A program made the translations under genes and the position numbers. The notes beneath the pieces are model-generated. The model ran no database searches and was not told where the DNA came from. It worked only from the letters and a program-made list of their open reading frames with translations. From Planctomycetaceae bacterium (GTDB lineage Bacteria; Planctomycetota; Planctomycetia; Planctomycetales; Planctomycetaceae): 64,000 nt of DNA. How positions within the stretch are numbered: position 1 is the stretch's first letter; every line of letters starts with the position of its first letter. Shown piece by piece: positions 36,301 through 45,222 of the stretch. The stretch lies in NCBI GenBank assembly GCA_020850695.1, contig JADZEF010000005.1, positions 1 through 64,000 on the forward strand. The letters are read 5' to 3'.

Positions 36301-39300
36301 GTCGCGGCAACGCGTCCTTGTTCGAGAATGCCGCGGGAGTGTCTCTGTTCCCGAATGACGGTTCTCTCTATGCCGCCGTCGCGCCGACGCTCCCCGCGTC
36401 GGTACAACTGACGGCCGGCCGGATGCAACTTGCCCGGACGCTGGGCGTCGCGACGCTCCTCATCACGGTTCTAACCGGCCTGAGCGTGCGCCGACTCGAG
36501 CTTCCTCGGCGGGGGGACATTGCGGCCATCGCCCTGGTCGCGGCGATGGTCGGGGCATTCCTTTGTCCCGAGGCCGTGGCCGTCATCGCAGGAAGTTGCT
36601 TCTGCGGGGCGCTGCTGGCCATTGCCATTCCGCGAACCCTGATCGTGGCATCACCGCCCAAGGCGAGCCCGTCCGGCGACGTGCCACAAGGAAGCACGGC
36701 CACCTATCACCACGTTCCGGCCGGCGTGGCGATCCTGCTCGCCTTCGGTCTGACAGTCTCCGCCCCCCGAGCCATTGCTCAACCCGAGGTTCCAAGGACG
36801 GGCGCGACCAGTCCCGGCAGCCCCGCACGACGGGACGTTCTCATCCCCTATGAAGGACGCAACCCGTCCTCTGACGATGTCCGCAAGACACGGCCCGAAG
36901 TCGTCTACGTTCCCCGCGACGTCGCGGATCGCTGGAAAACCTGGCAGGCGACCCCAGCCTCCAAGTCGTCGGTGCTCACGGCTCTGACGGCCTGTGACGT
37001 CTCGGTCGGTTCAGACGACCAGGCTCGCGCCTCATTTCAGTTCCGCGTCTCGGCGCTCGGACGCGGCGAATCGGTTCGATTGCCGCTCCGCTTCGGGGAC
37101 TTCGCGCCCCTCGGCGCCAACGCCTGCCTCGTCAACGATGTCCCGTTCCCTCTCCAGTATGACGCGGCGAACGGTTACTCCCTGATTCTGCCGCGCCCCG
37201 CCCCCCCCGCGCCGGAGTCGTCGCCAGGGATGTCCACGGCAACGGCAACCGCAACCCTCAATCCGCTCGACACCGTGACGGAATACCGCGTGTCGCTTAC
37301 CGGGTTTCTGCGGGTCCGCGTCGATCCCTCCACGTCCGAACGCAGCGCCGCTCTCCAGGTGTTACCACTTCCGGGCGTCGTCAGCGAATGGACGTTTCCC
37401 GCGGCGCAGATGCCGCTCGAGGGAATGCCGCTACGGTCGGAGGTCGTGCGTGATGCGGCGCGACTGGTGAGGTGGGAAGGGCGCACTTCCAACCTGTCGG
37501 CCCGCTGGTCCACTCATGCGGCCAAGGCCCCGCCCCGCGCCGAAGTCGAACTCCGCCTGTCACGTTTCGTGGAAGTCGCTCCCTCCGTCATCGAGATCCA
37601 CAACCGCATCGTGGGCCGCGTCCTGCGCGGCTCGCTCGACGATGTCTCGTGGCCCCTTCCTGAGGGTTCCATCGTGCAGTCGGTGGCGGGAGATCAGGTC
37701 CTCTCCTGGTCGGTCTCTGCGTCGGCCTCGGGCCCGAAGCGGCTGTTCGTCGAGTTCACGCAACCGCAGACTTCCGACTTCCGAGTCGACGTCCGGTTCC
37801 TCACGCCGGTCAACCCCAGCACTCCCGCCGCGGTCGCCCCCTGGGATGTGGAACCGGACAACGACGCCCGTCAGATCGGACGCCTCGTCCTCCGGCAGGT
37901 GGCCCTCGCGCCGCGTTCGGGATATCGAGTTGCCACCTCTCTTGTCGAGAGCGAGACCGCCCGGTCGATTCCCGTGGACACGTTCGTCCGCAATGCTTCC
38001 GATTGGGAAGCTGCGCGTCGGGCAGTCGTCGCATGGCAACTGCAGGAATCGGCGCCGGTGCCGGTTTCGTTGACGCGACTCGAACCCAGGAAGACAGTCC
38101 GCGGCGTTCAGAACGTCGTCGTCACGCCTCGTGAAATCCTGTACCAGTGGCGGGGCGAGGTCGTGACGAGCGAGTCGGTCGAGTATCGCCACACCCTGCG
38201 GGTCGATCCCCGGATTCAGATCGAATCGATCGGCGTGGTCGAGGATCAGGCCAATCGCCTCTCGCGGTGGACCCGGGTCGGAGACCGCCTGGTGGTCACG
38301 CTGAATGCGGGAACATCCGGGACGCAGGATGTCACACTGGTGGGTCGACTCCCCCTGGCGTCGCTTGGGGACGTTCCGCTTCCCCTCGTGAGACTCGACG
38401 ATGTGTCCGCCTCGGACCTGCGTCTGAGCATTTCCACCACTCCGGATCTGAACGTCGAACTGGTCGAACCGGCGCCACTTATTCCATTCGCCACCCCGCT
38501 GGAAGCCGCCGTCGCTCCTCCCCCCGACGCATCCGCGGGCCCCCGCGCCGAGGCGCACGTTTTCGGCCACTATCAGGTGTCCGGCGAGGGAGAGGCCCGG
38601 CTGCACGTTCAACGCAGCACCGACCGGCCAACGCTGGAAATCGTTTCTCACGCCCAGCCTTCCCGGACGGACCTGCGTTGGTCCGCCGCGATGCGATTCG
38701 ACGACCTTCATGGCCAGCCGCGCTACGCTCGATTCGTGGTCAGCGGCGTCCCAGCGAAGAACCTCACGGTCAGATCGCTGCCGGTCCTCGAACCGAAGCT
38801 GGCCGACGTCGTCGACGGCGTCCAGGTCGAGTTTCCCACGATGTCGCCGGAACTCGAGACATTGAGGGTCGAGGTCGAAGCCAACCTTCCCATCGCGGCC
38901 GGCGCCGACCCCCTTCTGCCGGTCCTCCAAACGGACTGCCGCCTGATCGCCCACTGGTACATGGCGGGCCGTTCCGAGCTGCTTTACCCCGCCCGCGAGA
39001 GCGCATCTCCCGCGGACGCCGCGGAGTTGCCGCCATGGCATCAGCCGCCCCGTACGGACGCCGCCGGAACGCTCGCGTTCCGGTTCAAGTCTCCGGAAGC
39101 GCGGCTTCAATGGAGGCTCTCCGCCGAGCCCAACGGCATCCGGGTCCTGGCGGCCCGCACCGAGCTGTCCTGGACATCCTCCGGAACTCCATTCGCCCGC
39201 ACCATCTGGCGAATGGCCCCCGGTGCGGGGACGGTCGCGTCCGTCGACTGGCCGGAAGGAGCGACAATGCGGAATGCCGTCGCGGACGGTAAGGCTCTTG

Positions 39301-40148
39301 CCGTGGCCTCCGACAACGATGGCCGCCGCCTGCAACTGATGTTTCCCGCCGGCTCGGAACCGCACGTTCTCACGCTGGAATGGTCGCCGGGGGCCGTCCA
39401 CTTCCCATGGGTCGGCTCCATGCAACTCGACCTGCCACACCTCCGAAGCCTCTCGCTCATCGATCACCTCGTCGTCGTCCGCTCGCCGCCCGACGAACTC
39501 CTTCGCTCATCGAGCGACATCCCCTCCCTCACTCGCGCCGAAAGGCTTTCCCGCGAAATCGTGAGCTGGTCGAAGAACTCGTCCGACGCCAACGCGCCGC
39601 CGCTCTCAACCGCCGAAATTCGCACGACGATCGAACTTGTCCGCGCTCTTCACGCCGAACTCGACCGAAACGCGCGAGCGTTCTCCCGGGACGAAGTCCA
39701 GTCATGGCGATCGATCGCCGCCGAGGCCCGTGCAACGCTCGAACGCGTCGTTTCCGAAGACGGGGGGGCGTCGGCCCTTCAGAGCACTCTCTCACAGATT
39801 CCCGTCGTTCCGGGACGTGACACGACGACCGGTAGAGAACTGGCGATCATTGTCGAGTCAGCCGCTCCGGCGATGGTCAAACTGTCCGGGGTCGATCGGC
39901 GGCTGATCTCGGTTCCGCTGGTGCTGGCGGCGGCGGCGTTGTTTGCCGTTCTGGCGGCGCGGCTGCTCCGCTCGGGCGCCGTTCCATGGGTCAGACATCA
40001 CCGCAATGTCGCCTGTCTGCTCATTGGCATGGTCTGGTGGTTCGCCCTCCAATTCAGCGGGCTCGGATTCCTGTTCCTTCTCGCGGCGATGGCCCACATC
40101 CTCCGCCAGCTGCTGCATCGTCCTCGCGCGCGTGAGATCCACGTCTAA
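33354..40148 (+). CDS. Giant exported protein, two tandem modules
   Basis: 2264 residues. A signal peptide (about 1-28) leads into module one, with its motif near 282 (GQVSDLEFDLPADLTVHRV). A cluster of helices lies near 1026-1105 (LGVATLLITVLTGL, DIAAIALVAAMVGAFL, then another). A second signal-like helix at 1125-1140 (GVAILLAFGLTVSAPRAIAQ) is followed by module two, with REPEAT-like entry PEVVYVPRDV and its motif near 1426 (GSLDDVSWPLPEGSIVQSV). Two C-terminal helices end it (about 2184-2205 and 2219-2250). The internal membrane cluster and signal-like helix look like the junction of two fused ancestral genes. The ATG at 33354 overlaps the previous stop. Function unknown. Confidence 0.78.
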   Translation: MTVRLTCVAAVLLGFSTDFVELPALAQNGAAPAANGDLRRPLSLPPLREVHVPRDRLADWLRSGQWSPLSIEDYLALRKATDPAVEAPANCYFERATYEATLVDGGLRHGTFRLEAVRTAKEAALASLEPHSFVLADLCWSDGAAVWGADISGRTQLVVDRPRGSLRGRWSHAGRKLARGVVFDLNFPPASASSLLLRIPSGFRVSAGAGDVRGPQPAAQPGWSLWHIDLGARSQTRLQVSAEEDSSTSQTPLALVHSDVTWDIREEGLRYVGLFDIEVVSGQVSDLEFDLPADLTVHRVTSGGEATLAWSSEMNAARQRLKVRFPEPQRGKLRSLLLEATAPVRLNEPWPLPRAEVMKSLYLEGRAAVRLENPLEFQGITPREFVQTGISPNDGESESIIFRQDTASAELALQLGYPSLALSSRVLSELTLADDHWTNRSEIEWRAISASTFQVAADFPRDWDVLEVRATGESGKEFPLRWDVVRKVEGRRRLVIDFAEPLTSAAPRVISVVLRQLGPSSEGLVELPVLRPVAAATRHAVVVASETTGLPESSIPWPAAGDGLREFEPLPLLAELRKRTTTPARVLFWTDAPGAEGVRLREDSRAVRAQTWITAEIAEDPVRHSIVCRIDPAGRALDVVHVYLTGLLIGGDEGDSQEGPVHWQGEEGMRFRATRLETARHADWGLPDTGELWEIRFSDAQSAPFRLLAAGSAPRTPAFQPVLAFIPEASQLAGGIEIVNASRRRFEIVPRGAVPLTVPAANLERERVGLPTATVSRSWRYENLSDQLQISQAESDREAPAAVKCLLRSRCNDEARADLHHASFRQWGGRTSSLLSFQLAAPARLLSVRVDGELLATRRDEPTGNYLVPMSEDRPWKELSIEYSTPAIEPGLWLDRSIVVPQLPLECVDFRWEFWLPDDVRPQSVSPDLALVIRPEPLSWRQRLFGPFGRTSRERVFDPLHPLRSDAAVESLPDADDRDATERRGNASLFENAAGVSLFPNDGSLYAAVAPTLPASVQLTAGRMQLARTLGVATLLITVLTGLSVRRLELPRRGDIAAIALVAAMVGAFLCPEAVAVIAGSCFCGALLAIAIPRTLIVASPPKASPSGDVPQGSTATYHHVPAGVAILLAFGLTVSAPRAIAQPEVPRTGATSPGSPARRDVLIPYEGRNPSSDDVRKTRPEVVYVPRDVADRWKTWQATPASKSSVLTALTACDVSVGSDDQARASFQFRVSALGRGESVRLPLRFGDFAPLGANACLVNDVPFPLQYDAANGYSLILPRPAPPAPESSPGMSTATATATLNPLDTVTEYRVSLTGFLRVRVDPSTSERSAALQVLPLPGVVSEWTFPAAQMPLEGMPLRSEVVRDAARLVRWEGRTSNLSARWSTHAAKAPPRAEVELRLSRFVEVAPSVIEIHNRIVGRVLRGSLDDVSWPLPEGSIVQSVAGDQVLSWSVSASASGPKRLFVEFTQPQTSDFRVDVRFLTPVNPSTPAAVAPWDVEPDNDARQIGRLVLRQVALAPRSGYRVATSLVESETARSIPVDTFVRNASDWEAARRAVVAWQLQESAPVPVSLTRLEPRKTVRGVQNVVVTPREILYQWRGEVVTSESVEYRHTLRVDPRIQIESIGVVEDQANRLSRWTRVGDRLVVTLNAGTSGTQDVTLVGRLPLASLGDVPLPLVRLDDVSASDLRLSISTTPDLNVELVEPAPLIPFATPLEAAVAPPPDASAGPRAEAHVFGHYQVSGEGEARLHVQRSTDRPTLEIVSHAQPSRTDLRWSAAMRFDDLHGQPRYARFVVSGVPAKNLTVRSLPVLEPKLADVVDGVQVEFPTMSPELETLRVEVEANLPIAAGADPLLPVLQTDCRLIAHWYMAGRSELLYPARESASPADAAELPPWHQPPRTDAAGTLAFRFKSPEARLQWRLSAEPNGIRVLAARTELSWTSSGTPFARTIWRMAPGAGTVASVDWPEGATMRNAVADGKALAVASDNDGRRLQLMFPAGSEPHVLTLEWSPGAVHFPWVGSMQLDLPHLRSLSLIDHLVVVRSPPDELLRSSSDIPSLTRAERLSREIVSWSKNSSDANAPPLSTAEIRTTIELVRALHAELDRNARAFSRDEVQSWRSIAAEARATLERVVSEDGGASALQSTLSQIPVVPGRDTTTGRELAIIVESAAPAMVKLSGVDRRLISVPLVLAAAALFAVLAARLLRSGAVPWVRHHRNVACLLIGMVWWFALQFSGLGFLFLLAAMAHILRQLLHRPRAREIHV

Positions 40149-40611
40149 TCGAGAGCCTCGGCGTCGGACGTCTCCAGGTCCTGGACGGGACGGGGAAATA
40201 TCGATCGCCGGCCATGACTCATTCACGCCAGAATGACCGTTGACTGAAGCCCCCTCGCATTCGCGGCCGTCATATCGCGGCGATCACCACGCCTCCGCCG
40301 TTGCCCGAACTTGCAACATCCTTCGCGCGCGAAGGTGAGGGCAATCCCCGCCGACTCTTCGATTTCTCAGCGTCCGATCGCTGGCCGCGTCAGCGCTGGC
40401 TCAATCGGCAGGACTCGTGCGGCGGTTGCGGCCGGTTCGACGACATTCGCCGTTACGGACCGTGCAATTCGATAATTCTCACGGTGGGCGGCACGCCGCA
40501 TGCAGATCGGGTGCAGCCATCGCCCCTGCTTCCCCGATAGGAGAGGGTATTCGTCAGGACGACCGGGCAGGCACCAGGATTCGGCATCGCGGAAACCGTC
40601 GGAGCAAATTT
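40149..40611. other. Intergenic region after the giant-protein operon
   Basis: 463 bases. Several open frames cross it, but none has a start signal or sensible composition. No strong terminator hairpin or repeat was recognised. The only certain signal is GGAG at 40600-40603 serving the GTG start at 40612. Confidence 0.45.
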
Positions 40612-41103
40612 GTGGCGCACTCGCATCTTCCGGTGCAGCATCTCATTCGACAGGTCGAAACGCGGAGGTCTCAGAAGAAGCGGAACGAGGTCAGGCCCGA
40701 ATGGGTGACGCGGTTCATCGACCGCATGGCCGATCTGTTCGAGCCGCTCGACGGCGTGGCCCGCGTCGGTTTTCTCTGCCGTCCCGACGACGGCGCCTGG
40801 ACCGTCACGATGTACCTGGGCCGCACCGAGATCGTCGGCGGCCGGGACGACGGGACGTCGCACTCGACCAGCTTCCATCTCGACATCCAGGGGACGCTCG
40901 CCTGCTTCAGCGAAGTGCAGAGCGTCCGCTGGACCGCCTGCCCCGACGCTCCGGCCGAAGAGACCGAAGCGAGCAGCTCGCTGCTCCGCGTCGAGGGGCT
41001 GGTCGAGGGGACTCTGCTGCGACTGGTCGTGACATCGGTGCCCCCGGATGTCGCGGGCCCGGGACTGCGCAAGTATCCCGACGGCCGCTGCAGCCCGGCG
41101 TGA
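40612..41103 (+). CDS. Conserved-looking soluble protein of unknown function
   Basis: 163 residues from a GTG with GGAG 8 bases upstream. The start reads VAHSHLPVQHLIRQVETRRS, followed by a mixed alpha/beta region with ARVGFLCRPDDGAWTVTMYL and STSFHLDIQGTL. There is no signal peptide or membrane helix. The gene ends 3 bases from the stop of the convergent TauE-like gene. No family is recognised. The frame extends upstream to 40417, but that part is low-quality sequence rich in Arg. Confidence 0.62.
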   Translation: MAHSHLPVQHLIRQVETRRSQKKRNEVRPEWVTRFIDRMADLFEPLDGVARVGFLCRPDDGAWTVTMYLGRTEIVGGRDDGTSHSTSFHLDIQGTLACFSEVQSVRWTACPDAPAEETEASSSLLRVEGLVEGTLLRLVVTSVPPDVAGPGLRKYPDGRCSPA

Positions 41104-41106
41104 GCG

Positions 41107-41859
41107 TCAGAAGACCCCCAAAAACCGCATCGCGACGAAACCCGCGAAGACGAGCAGCGTCGCGTCAAACGCCTTCTGGGGGATCCGCACGACCAGCCAC
41201 CGCCCCGCCAGCAGGCCCAGCGGGATCATCGGGGCCAGGACGAAGTTCAGCGCCAGCGACCGGGCATTGATCAGCCCGAGTCCGGCGCTGAACGGAATCT
41301 TGATGGTGTTGACCACCAGAAAGAACCACGCGCTCGTCCCCACCAGTTCGAGCTTGGGGAGCGATACGGAGAGGAAATAGAGGGCCATGATGGGCCCCGC
41401 CCCGTTCGCCAGCATGGTCGTCATTCCGGCCAGGAGACCCAGGCTCCACGCGAACCACAGCGAGTGGGGAACGTGCGAGAAGAGGTTCGGCCGCGTAATC
41501 CGCATCAGTTGCAGGACGGTCAGCAGCAGCACGATTCCGCCAATCACCGGCCGGAACTCGACGTCCGCCAGAAGGTGCATCAGCACGGTCCCCAGGATGA
41601 CGCCGACGACGGCCGGGGGGAGCATGCGGCGGACGTAGTCCCAGCGGGCATGCTGACGGAACAGGATCACCGCGAGCGAGTCGCCGATGACGAGCATCGG
41701 CAGGACGATGCCCGTTGATTCGCGGGCATCGAACAGCGTGGCGAAGATGAGGACGTGAAACAGTCCGACGCCGGCCAGTCCCCCCTTCGACACTCCGACG
41801 CCGAACGCCGCCAATGCGGCCAGCCCCCATTGATCCGTGGTCAGTTCAGGAAGCGGCAT
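41107..41859 (-). CDS. TauE/SafE-family membrane transporter
   Basis: 250 residues, about eight membrane helices. GVGVSKGGLAGVGLFHVLIF near the N-terminus is the glycine-rich signature of the TauE/SafE family, and the C-terminal half repeats the fold (MIPLGLLAGRWLVVRIPQK). The family exports sulphite or sulphoacetate and related organic sulphur anions. The actual substrate is not evident, since no sulphur-metabolism gene is adjacent. Start ATG 41859, inner membrane. Confidence 0.87.
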   Translation of the reverse strand: MPLPELTTDQWGLAALAAFGVGVSKGGLAGVGLFHVLIFATLFDARESTGIVLPMLVIGDSLAVILFRQHARWDYVRRMLPPAVVGVILGTVLMHLLADVEFRPVIGGIVLLLTVLQLMRITRPNLFSHVPHSLWFAWSLGLLAGMTTMLANGAGPIMALYFLSVSLPKLELVGTSAWFFLVVNTIKIPFSAGLGLINARSLALNFVLAPMIPLGLLAGRWLVVRIPQKAFDATLLVFAGFVAMRFLGVF

Positions 41860-42033
41860 GGGGTCTCGCGCGGCAGAATGTTGCTTTGGCCGCTTTCTTT
41901 AGCCGGTTCCGCGCGATGCTGCAACGCGCGCGGGGTTCGCCGACCGGGATGGAGCGTGGGAGCAGATTTCTGCGGAACTGACCGATGTGGGCCCCGAGAC
42001 GTCGCGCGTGGGTTTCGTTCACCCAAAGATCTC

Positions 42034-42270
42034 TACGCCGAAGGCGTTTTACTCCAATGCCCAGGGTCGCGAACGGAGTGAGCGCACCCTGGGTTGTCGA
42101 GGAATACAACCACGAACCCCAACGGGGTTCGACAATTCGCGTCCACTGCAAGAACCGGTCCCGGCTTGTCGAACCCCGTTGGGGTTCGCGGAATTTCACC
42201 AACCGGAACCCAGGGTGCGCTCGCCAGGCCTCGCGACCCTGGGCTTCGGAGTGCAACGCCTTCGGCGTAA
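42034..42270. repeat. Nested palindromic element, copy 1 (237 bp)
   Basis: Outer arms of 39 nt (42034-42072 and 42232-42270) are inverted copies with four differences. They start TACGCCGAAGGCGTT and contain CCCAGGGTCGCGA. Inside lie a second inverted pair (GCGCACCCTGGGTT) and a third (CGAACCCCAACGGGGTTCG against CGAACCCCGTTGGGGTTCG). Several arms are themselves hairpins. It lies in the gene-free gap 41860-42449 (590 bases). A related 201-bp copy is at 53951-54151. Confidence 0.9.
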
Positions 42271-42449
42271 AAACGACGAGTGCCCGGAAAACAACGAAAA
42301 CTTACGGCACCCGACCGGGATGCGTTCCCGATTCCAGCGGCGTTGCCCGCGGCTATTGAACTCTGCTCCTTCGGGGCACAAGCGAAGAAGCTTGCGATCT
42401 TCGACCGGCGAAACGAGACTGACGTCGTCGGGCCGGACGCCTCGGGTCG

Positions 42450-44108
42450 GTGCTCGTGGGATCTGCGTTGCCTGAAACCTATCAGACTGCCACTCCTATG
42501 CCCTCAATGATCGTCGGACCGCAGCCCCTGGCCGTGGAAGAAGGGGCGAAAGTTCTGGCCGCCGGCGGGAACGCCTTCGATGCGGCCCTGACGTGTGCTG
42601 CGGTGCAGTTCCTGGTCGATCCGCATTCGTGCGGAATTGGCGGGTATCTCTTGCTCACCTGTCGCCCGGCGGGCGGGGGGAACGAAGTCGTCACGCTGGA
42701 TGCTCCGGCCCTGGCGGGATCGCGCGTCCGTCCGGACATGTGGCAGGACATCGTGATCGGACCCAATCCGCGGGGTTGGGGGTTCTTTCTCAAGGGGAAG
42801 GTCAACGAGGACGGATACCAGTCGGTCTGCACGCCGGGCATGCCTCGCGGCATGCAGGCCATTCATCAGAAGTGGTGCACGCTCCCGTGGAAGGAGATCT
42901 TCGCCCCCGCCATCCGCATCGCGAACGAAGGCTGGATGTTGACACTGGGGATGGCCAATCGCTGGAAGGAGCCGGCCCAGTACTACGAAGGCTCGTCGCT
43001 CCGGCAGAAGCTCGACGTCACGCACGATGCCCAGGGGATCTATCTCAAGGACGGCCGCACCCGCGAAGCGGGCGAGACGCTTCGCAATCCGGATTACGGC
43101 CGCACGCTCGAACGCCTCGCCACGCACGGCCCCGACGACTTCTACACCGGCGAACTCGCCCGCCAGATGTTGGCCGACCTCGACGCCCACCACGGCTGGG
43201 TGACGGCCGACGACCTCAAAAACTATCGGACGCGCGAAGAACCCCCGGTCCGCGTCACGTATCGCGGATACGACGTCGCTTCCAACCAGCCCCCGCACGG
43301 CGGACCAACCCTTGGAGCGATCCTCAACATCCTCCAGGGATGGGATCTCGCGGCGCTGGGACACAACTCGCCCGAGTACATCTACCGCGTCTCGATGGCG
43401 ATGAAGGCCGCATTCGCCGACCGCAACCAGCTCCTCGCCGACCCGCGTTTCCAGAAGGTGCCGCTGGAATGGATGCTGTCTGAGGCACGGGCGAATGAGT
43501 GGCGCTCGACCATCGAAGCGGGGAGGCCGATTGTCCCGCCCCCGCCGCACGCCGACAGTCCCGACACGACGCAGGTCACGGTTGTCGATCGCCACGGCAA
43601 CTGCGTGTCGCTGACCCATTCGCTCGGCTCTTCGTCCGGGGCCATCACGCCGGGCCTGGGATTCATGTACAACAACTCGATGGTCAACTTCTTCCCGAAA
43701 CCCGGCCACGCGAACAGCATCGCCCCGGGCAAGAGCCGCACGACGGGAATGACGCCGACGATCGTGTCGCGCGGCGGAAAACCGGTCCTGGTACTGGGGG
43801 CTCCGGGCGCGACGCGGATCATCACGTCGGTTCTGCAGACGATTCTCAACGTGATCGATTTCGGAATGAGCGTGAGCGATGCGGTGCTGGCCCCGCGATT
43901 CGACTGCCAGGGAGAGATGATCTGGTGCCAGGCGCGGATTCCTGAGTACGTCTGCGCCGAGGTGCGCCGTCGGCATCCCGTGTCGCGGCTGGCCTACAGC
44001 CATGGCGGAATGGCGCTGGTGCATGCGATCCACATCGATGAGAAGTCGGGAGCGTTGAGCGGCGCGGCCGACACGGGGGGGGACGGGATGCCGCTGCTGG
44101 TTTCCTGA
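42450..44108 (+). CDS. Gamma-glutamyltransferase-family protein
   Basis: 552 residues. The N-terminus follows the family (PLAVEEGAKVLAAGGNAFDA). The autocatalytic cleavage and nucleophile site is SPDTTQVTVVDRHGN, with Thr 374 as the likely nucleophile. The glycine-rich small-subunit segments GFMYNNSMVNFFPKPGH and TGMTPTIVSRGGKPVLVLGA follow. The enzyme transfers or hydrolyses gamma-glutamyl groups of glutathione and related peptides. No signal peptide is visible, although classical enzymes are exported. The GTG at 42450 keeps a plausible N-terminus; ATGs at 42498 and 42507 are alternatives. It is followed immediately by the next gene. Confidence 0.88.
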   Translation: MLVGSALPETYQTATPMPSMIVGPQPLAVEEGAKVLAAGGNAFDAALTCAAVQFLVDPHSCGIGGYLLLTCRPAGGGNEVVTLDAPALAGSRVRPDMWQDIVIGPNPRGWGFFLKGKVNEDGYQSVCTPGMPRGMQAIHQKWCTLPWKEIFAPAIRIANEGWMLTLGMANRWKEPAQYYEGSSLRQKLDVTHDAQGIYLKDGRTREAGETLRNPDYGRTLERLATHGPDDFYTGELARQMLADLDAHHGWVTADDLKNYRTREEPPVRVTYRGYDVASNQPPHGGPTLGAILNILQGWDLAALGHNSPEYIYRVSMAMKAAFADRNQLLADPRFQKVPLEWMLSEARANEWRSTIEAGRPIVPPPPHADSPDTTQVTVVDRHGNCVSLTHSLGSSSGAITPGLGFMYNNSMVNFFPKPGHANSIAPGKSRTTGMTPTIVSRGGKPVLVLGAPGATRIITSVLQTILNVIDFGMSVSDAVLAPRFDCQGEMIWCQARIPEYVCAEVRRRHPVSRLAYSHGGMALVHAIHIDEKSGALSGAADTGGDGMPLLVS

Positions 44109-44165
44109 GTGGGATCGTTTGGTTCGATCGCCCGCGCGACATGTCGGTATTTCCGGAGGGGACGT

Positions 44166-45155
44166 GTGAAGGACTCACAGCCGAGGGGCGCCGTCTCGAC
44201 GGAGGGAGCGATCGAGAAATCGAGGCGACACCGCAGCTTGCGGTCGAGGCTCGCGATGATTTCGGGGATTCTGTTCCTTGCCGCGGCGATCCTCGGACTC
44301 GCGTTGAGAGCGACGGTGAGGGACCGGATTCCGATCGTTGCGACTGCCTGTTACGCGTTGCCCCTTCCGGTGATCGTCGCCTTCGCGGCGGCGTCCACGG
44401 GACTGTTGTTGCGTCGCCGGAACGCGGGCCGAGTGGCGGGAGTCGTGTTTGCCGCGGCCGCGCTATGGTTCGGGATGACCCATTTCGGATGGAATGCGCC
44501 GGCCGGGACGACGAGCGCGGTCCGAGTCGCCTTCTGGAACGTGTCCCGCGGGGTGCGAGGCTGGAAAGAGATTGTCCGTGAGCTGCGTGAGACCGACGCG
44601 GACCTCATCGGAATGGTTGAGGCGGGACCGCGGGACACCATGCAGGAATACTGGAGAACGCAATTCCCGGAACATCGAACCGAAGCGCTGCGAGGTGGGA
44701 TGGCGCTGTTCGTCAAAGGCGAGATACTGGCGGATGAGCGACGGGTGCTGGCGACCGGTGGCGAAGCGAACCGTGTGGTCGTCCGGTGCCGCGGAAGTGA
44801 ATGGGTGGTGTGGATCGTCGATATCGTGAGCGATCCGCTGAAGCCGCGCGGGCCGACGCTGGCCGCCCTGGCCGAGGCTGTGAAACCCGACCTGGGTCGG
44901 CCGCTCCTCATCATGGGCGACTTCAACACTCCCGCCGATTCCACGTGGCTCGATTCCTTTCGGAGCGAAATGCGGCTGCAACACGCATTCGAGACCGCCG
45001 GGACCGGCTATGCGGCGACGTGGCCGATGCCGTGCCCGGTGCTGACGCTCGACCAGGTCTGGGCCGATCGATCGGTCGAAGTGCTTCAATGTCGGCACGA
45101 GTGGTCCACCCGCTCGGACCATCGACGCGTCTTGTTGCAGGTCCGCCAGAAGTGA
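44166..45155 (+). CDS. Membrane-anchored endonuclease/exonuclease/phosphatase-family protein
   Basis: 329 residues. Three N-terminal helices (SGILFLAAAILGLALRA, YALPLPVIVAFAAASTG and AGVVFAAAALWFGM) are followed by a catalytic domain. The hydrolase motifs are FWNVSRG (start of the fold), a Glu in IGMVEAG, LLIMGDFNTPADSTWL and STRSDHR at the end, all as in the Mg-dependent DNase I-like family. Substrates may be phosphodiesters or phospholipids. The GTG at 44166 has GGAGGG 5 bases upstream; a GTG at 44109 abuts the upstream stop. It probably shares a transcript with the transferase. Confidence 0.83.
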   Translation: MKDSQPRGAVSTEGAIEKSRRHRSLRSRLAMISGILFLAAAILGLALRATVRDRIPIVATACYALPLPVIVAFAAASTGLLLRRRNAGRVAGVVFAAAALWFGMTHFGWNAPAGTTSAVRVAFWNVSRGVRGWKEIVRELRETDADLIGMVEAGPRDTMQEYWRTQFPEHRTEALRGGMALFVKGEILADERRVLATGGEANRVVVRCRGSEWVVWIVDIVSDPLKPRGPTLAALAEAVKPDLGRPLLIMGDFNTPADSTWLDSFRSEMRLQHAFETAGTGYAATWPMPCPVLTLDQVWADRSVEVLQCRHEWSTRSDHRRVLLQVRQK

Positions 45156-45222
45156 CGTTCGACGATCACGGACCGGTCAACAGCCAACGCGAGATGTCTC
45201 GCGATACGACACCACTGGTTCG

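Noticed and set aside
37560-39467. 635-residue minus-strand frame inside the giant-protein gene
   Set aside because: The plus-strand frame continues through it with membrane helices and module motifs, and the antisense frame shows no start signal or domain.
40301-40540. 79-residue plus-strand frame after the giant-protein operon
   Set aside because: No start signal, no conserved-looking features and low-complexity composition.
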